From the NCBI RefSeq assembly GCF_052116145.1, contig NZ_JBQKLQ010000006.1:137099-201098 (forward strand): 64,000 nucleotides of DNA, given 5' to 3'. The stretch comes from Fundicoccus sp052116145. Lineage in GTDB: Bacteria > Bacillota > Bacilli > Lactobacillales > Aerococcaceae. The position numbers were made by a program, and so were the translations under genes. The notes beneath the pieces were generated by a model. It saw nothing but the letters and a program-made list of their open reading frames with translations. It did no database searches and was not told the DNA's origin. Shown here piece by piece: positions 62,607 to 64,000 of this stretch. The stretch's first letter is position 1; the number at the start of each line of letters is the position of its first letter.

Positions 62607-63406
62607 AAAAGTCCTCCCTTAGATAAGTTAATACCGATACCAAACGCTCCTTCAGCATACTGGCCACCCGATAATATGGGGGTATTCTCGCTGAGGAAAG
62701 CTTGAAAGTAAAAGCCATTATAATAACTTTGCGGTGAACGAAACGATAAGTCTAAGACAAATCGCGTACCACTTTCTTGCATTTTTTCTTTCAATTGATG
62801 AATCATCTTCATTTCTTGACAGTTTCCAAACAGTTCGTTGACCCTATCAAACTGTTGACTGACCGGTGCTTTCATCAACTGGTATAAAGGATGTTTGTCG
62901 CCCAATTGGTCTTTCAAAGTCGATAAATTCTTGTCGACAACGAGTTGTTTGACGTTTTCACCGAGCTGATAGTGTTTGATACAGCGATCTAATAATTCAT
63001 CATTATTGACAACCAATACCGTAAAATCTGACTTACTAACGTTCGCCACAAACTCCAAATGCAGCTCAATACTCGCCAACATTTCATCCAGTGTCGGACG
63101 AAAGAGTTCGACTCCTGCTTGGTTTTGCGTTTGAAACTCACGCAGAACCGGACCAAAATAAGCAAATTTTTGTTGGGACAATTGGAAACTCTGATTGTAG
63201 TTCAGTATACTGCGCGTCCAGTCGCTCCTTAAGGCAAATAGTTGTTGGTTTCTTTCAAAGACAATGCTGTCAGGATGAATGTTTTTGGTCTCGATTTGAA
63301 ACGGTTCGACCATATTTAAATCGATAAGTTGATAGCCTTCATTTGCTAGCAGCTGCATATAGCGAGAGACTAGTTGAATCTGCTTTAAAATCATTTGATT
63401 ATCCAT
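62603..63406 (-). CDS. hisZ: ATP phosphoribosyltransferase regulatory subunit
   Basis: 267 residues, a histidyl-tRNA synthetase paralogue without the anticodon domain. It activates short HisG and senses histidine. The class II synthetase-like core is visible: LRSDWTRSILNY (motif 2-like), KFAYFGPVLREFQTQNQAGVE, and near the end PQSYYNGFYFQAFL and LSGGQYAEGAFGIGIN. It is shorter than most HisZ proteins (roughly 320-390), with a reduced middle and C-terminus. It is the first gene of the operon, behind a T-box leader. Confidence 0.92.
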   Translation of the reverse strand: MDNQMILKQIQLVSRYMQLLANEGYQLIDLNMVEPFQIETKNIHPDSIVFERNQQLFALRSDWTRSILNYNQSFQLSQQKFAYFGPVLREFQTQNQAGVELFRPTLDEMLASIELHLEFVANVSKSDFTVLVVNNDELLDRCIKHYQLGENVKQLVVDKNLSTLKDQLGDKHPLYQLMKAPVSQQFDRVNELFGNCQEMKMIHQLKEKMQESGTRFVLDLSFRSPQSYYNGFYFQAFLSENTPILSGGQYAEGAFGIGINLSKGGLL

Positions 63407-63435
63407 TGCTTCTTTCCTTTCTGTCCTTTTCTAAT

Positions 63436-63672
63436 AAAAAAAAGCCCTCCAATCCATTCGGATTAAAGGACGTCGAGACGTGATTCCACCTTCATTCGTT
63501 GCTTTCTCACAATCGCAACCTCAGCGAGTATAAAACTCCAGTGATAACGGAACTACCGCAATGACTCGTGCCTGGCTGTGTTTTCATAGGCTTTGATGCT
63601 TTGCTTTCCAGCTACCGCAAATTCTCTTTCATCAAAGGACCTATCTATTTGTCCAAACTTCATTAGAAACTT
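63436..63672 (-). ncRNA. Histidine T-box riboswitch leader
   Basis: In the leftward leader of hisZ, the T-box AAGGTGGAATCACG (63492-63479) is followed by a terminator. Its stem is GTCCTTTAATCC-GAAT-GGATTGGAGGGC (63471-63444), with a T8 tail (63443-63436). Upstream, Stem I contains GGTAGC near 63613 and a candidate His specifier CAC (63580-63578) in AAAACACAGCC. Uncharged tRNA-His should favour the antiterminator and turn on the operon. The specifier position is inferred from layout; the T-box and terminator are direct observations. Confidence 0.88.
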
Positions 63673-63679
63673 TACATAA

Positions 63680-63708
63680 ATCTTATCTAATTCTAATTTG
63701 AAAGTCAA
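63680..63708 (-). promoter_or_regulatory. Promoter of the his operon
   Basis: Minus strand TTGACT (63708-63703), a 17-nt spacer and TAAGAT (63685-63680), just before the T-box. Confidence 0.85.
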
Positions 63709-63849
63709 TAACTATCGGCCGGTTTGGTAAGATAATTTTAAGAATACTGATTTGATGGGGTTTGGTGGGGTTTGGTGGATTTTGTGTTGTTTTAATATAT
63801 CCAATGGATAATGAACACTCATTCAGCTTTATTTTTTAAGATTGCTTCT

Positions 63850-63932
63850 AATTGTCCCACTCGGAGTTTGAGTGGGACAATTAAAACTCTAATGTGACCA
63901 CTCAGATCGCGAGTGGGATAATTAAAATCAGA
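63850..63932. repeat. Paired GAGTGGGACAATT hairpin repeats
   Basis: AATTGTCCCACTC (63850-63862) pairs perfectly with GAGTGGGACAATT (63870-63882) over a 7-nt loop. A second, partly decayed copy follows: CCACTC-AGATCGC-GAGTGGGATAATT ending near 63922. Both right arms are followed by AAAA. This looks like a dispersed intergenic palindrome rather than a terminator of any gene seen here. The remaining sequence to 64000 holds no recognised gene. Confidence 0.7.
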
Positions 63933-64000
63933 TTCTCTGGTAAAATTAAATTCACCGAATTATTCACCATCTTTGGACACTTTTTCTAAGCGAACTCTCA

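Overview
The window is low-GC DNA with strong AGGAGG-type ribosome binding sites, TTG/GTG starts, a T-box leader and CcpA-type control. This points to a Firmicute of the order Lactobacillales. An Enterococcus-style Na+ V-ATPase operon next to an Aerococcus-like lactate oxidase suggests a relative of Aerococcaceae (Aerococcus/Facklamia/Ruoffia type). That family placement is inference. No rRNA, tRNA, CRISPR array, prophage or complete insertion sequence was seen.

1-8 kb: a small DUF6483-like protein, a secreted or cytosolic esterase, a secreted protein of unknown function with a decayed paralogue beside it, hom-thrB, a divergent aspartate kinase and a formate/nitrite-type channel. 8.4-9.8 kb is a decayed, repeat-rich stretch holding a truncated NERD nuclease-domain gene, two 74-bp palindromic elements and two ~123-bp direct repeats. 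9.8-12 kb: proBA. 12.2-18.1 kb: a complete peptide ABC importer (SBP-B-C-D-F) followed by a metallophosphoesterase gene interrupted by an in-frame TAA. 18.7-22 kb (+ strand): two small unknown proteins, an aldo/keto reductase, an FlK-type thioesterase and a secreted unknown. 22.4-31.8 kb: an unknown protein and the nine-gene ntpFIKECGABD V-ATPase operon, whose K subunit carries every Na+-ligand residue known from Enterococcus hirae.

32.3-36.3 kb is partly eroded: remnants of a hydroxyacyl-CoA dehydrogenase and of a short-chain dehydrogenase flank an intact GntP-type permease and a LysR regulator. A cold-shock protein and a frameshifted DUF1801 gene follow. 36.9-42.7 kb: RclA/hypothiocyanous-acid reductase, a polar amino acid ABC importer and a YitT membrane protein. 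43.08-43.41 kb holds a 155-bp-period tandem repeat built from GTGTCA-N6-TGACAC hairpins. 43.5-50.7 kb: a citrate-type transporter with NAD-isocitrate dehydrogenase, an AlkD-like protein, YccF, a patatin-like lipase, CstA and CsbD. 50.8-54.3 kb: a cidAB-like pair with L-lactate oxidase, divergent from a LysR regulator, with a cre site and paired palindromes between them. This layout parallels staphylococcal cidABC/cidR.

54.5-64 kb: a CNNM/CBS (CorC-type) membrane protein, then a long histidine operon, hisZ-G-D-C-B-A-F-IE-J, preceded by a histidine T-box and a good promoter. hisH is missing from its expected place between hisB and hisA. Common themes are amino acid synthesis (Thr branch, Pro, His), peptide and amino acid uptake, lactate/pyruvate/citrate carbon flow, oxidative defence, and gene decay in several places. 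No clearly new multi-gene system could be established. The best candidates for unexplained biology are the 155-bp tandem hairpin array, the 74-bp palindromic elements, the cidAB-lactate oxidase linkage and the his operon without hisH.
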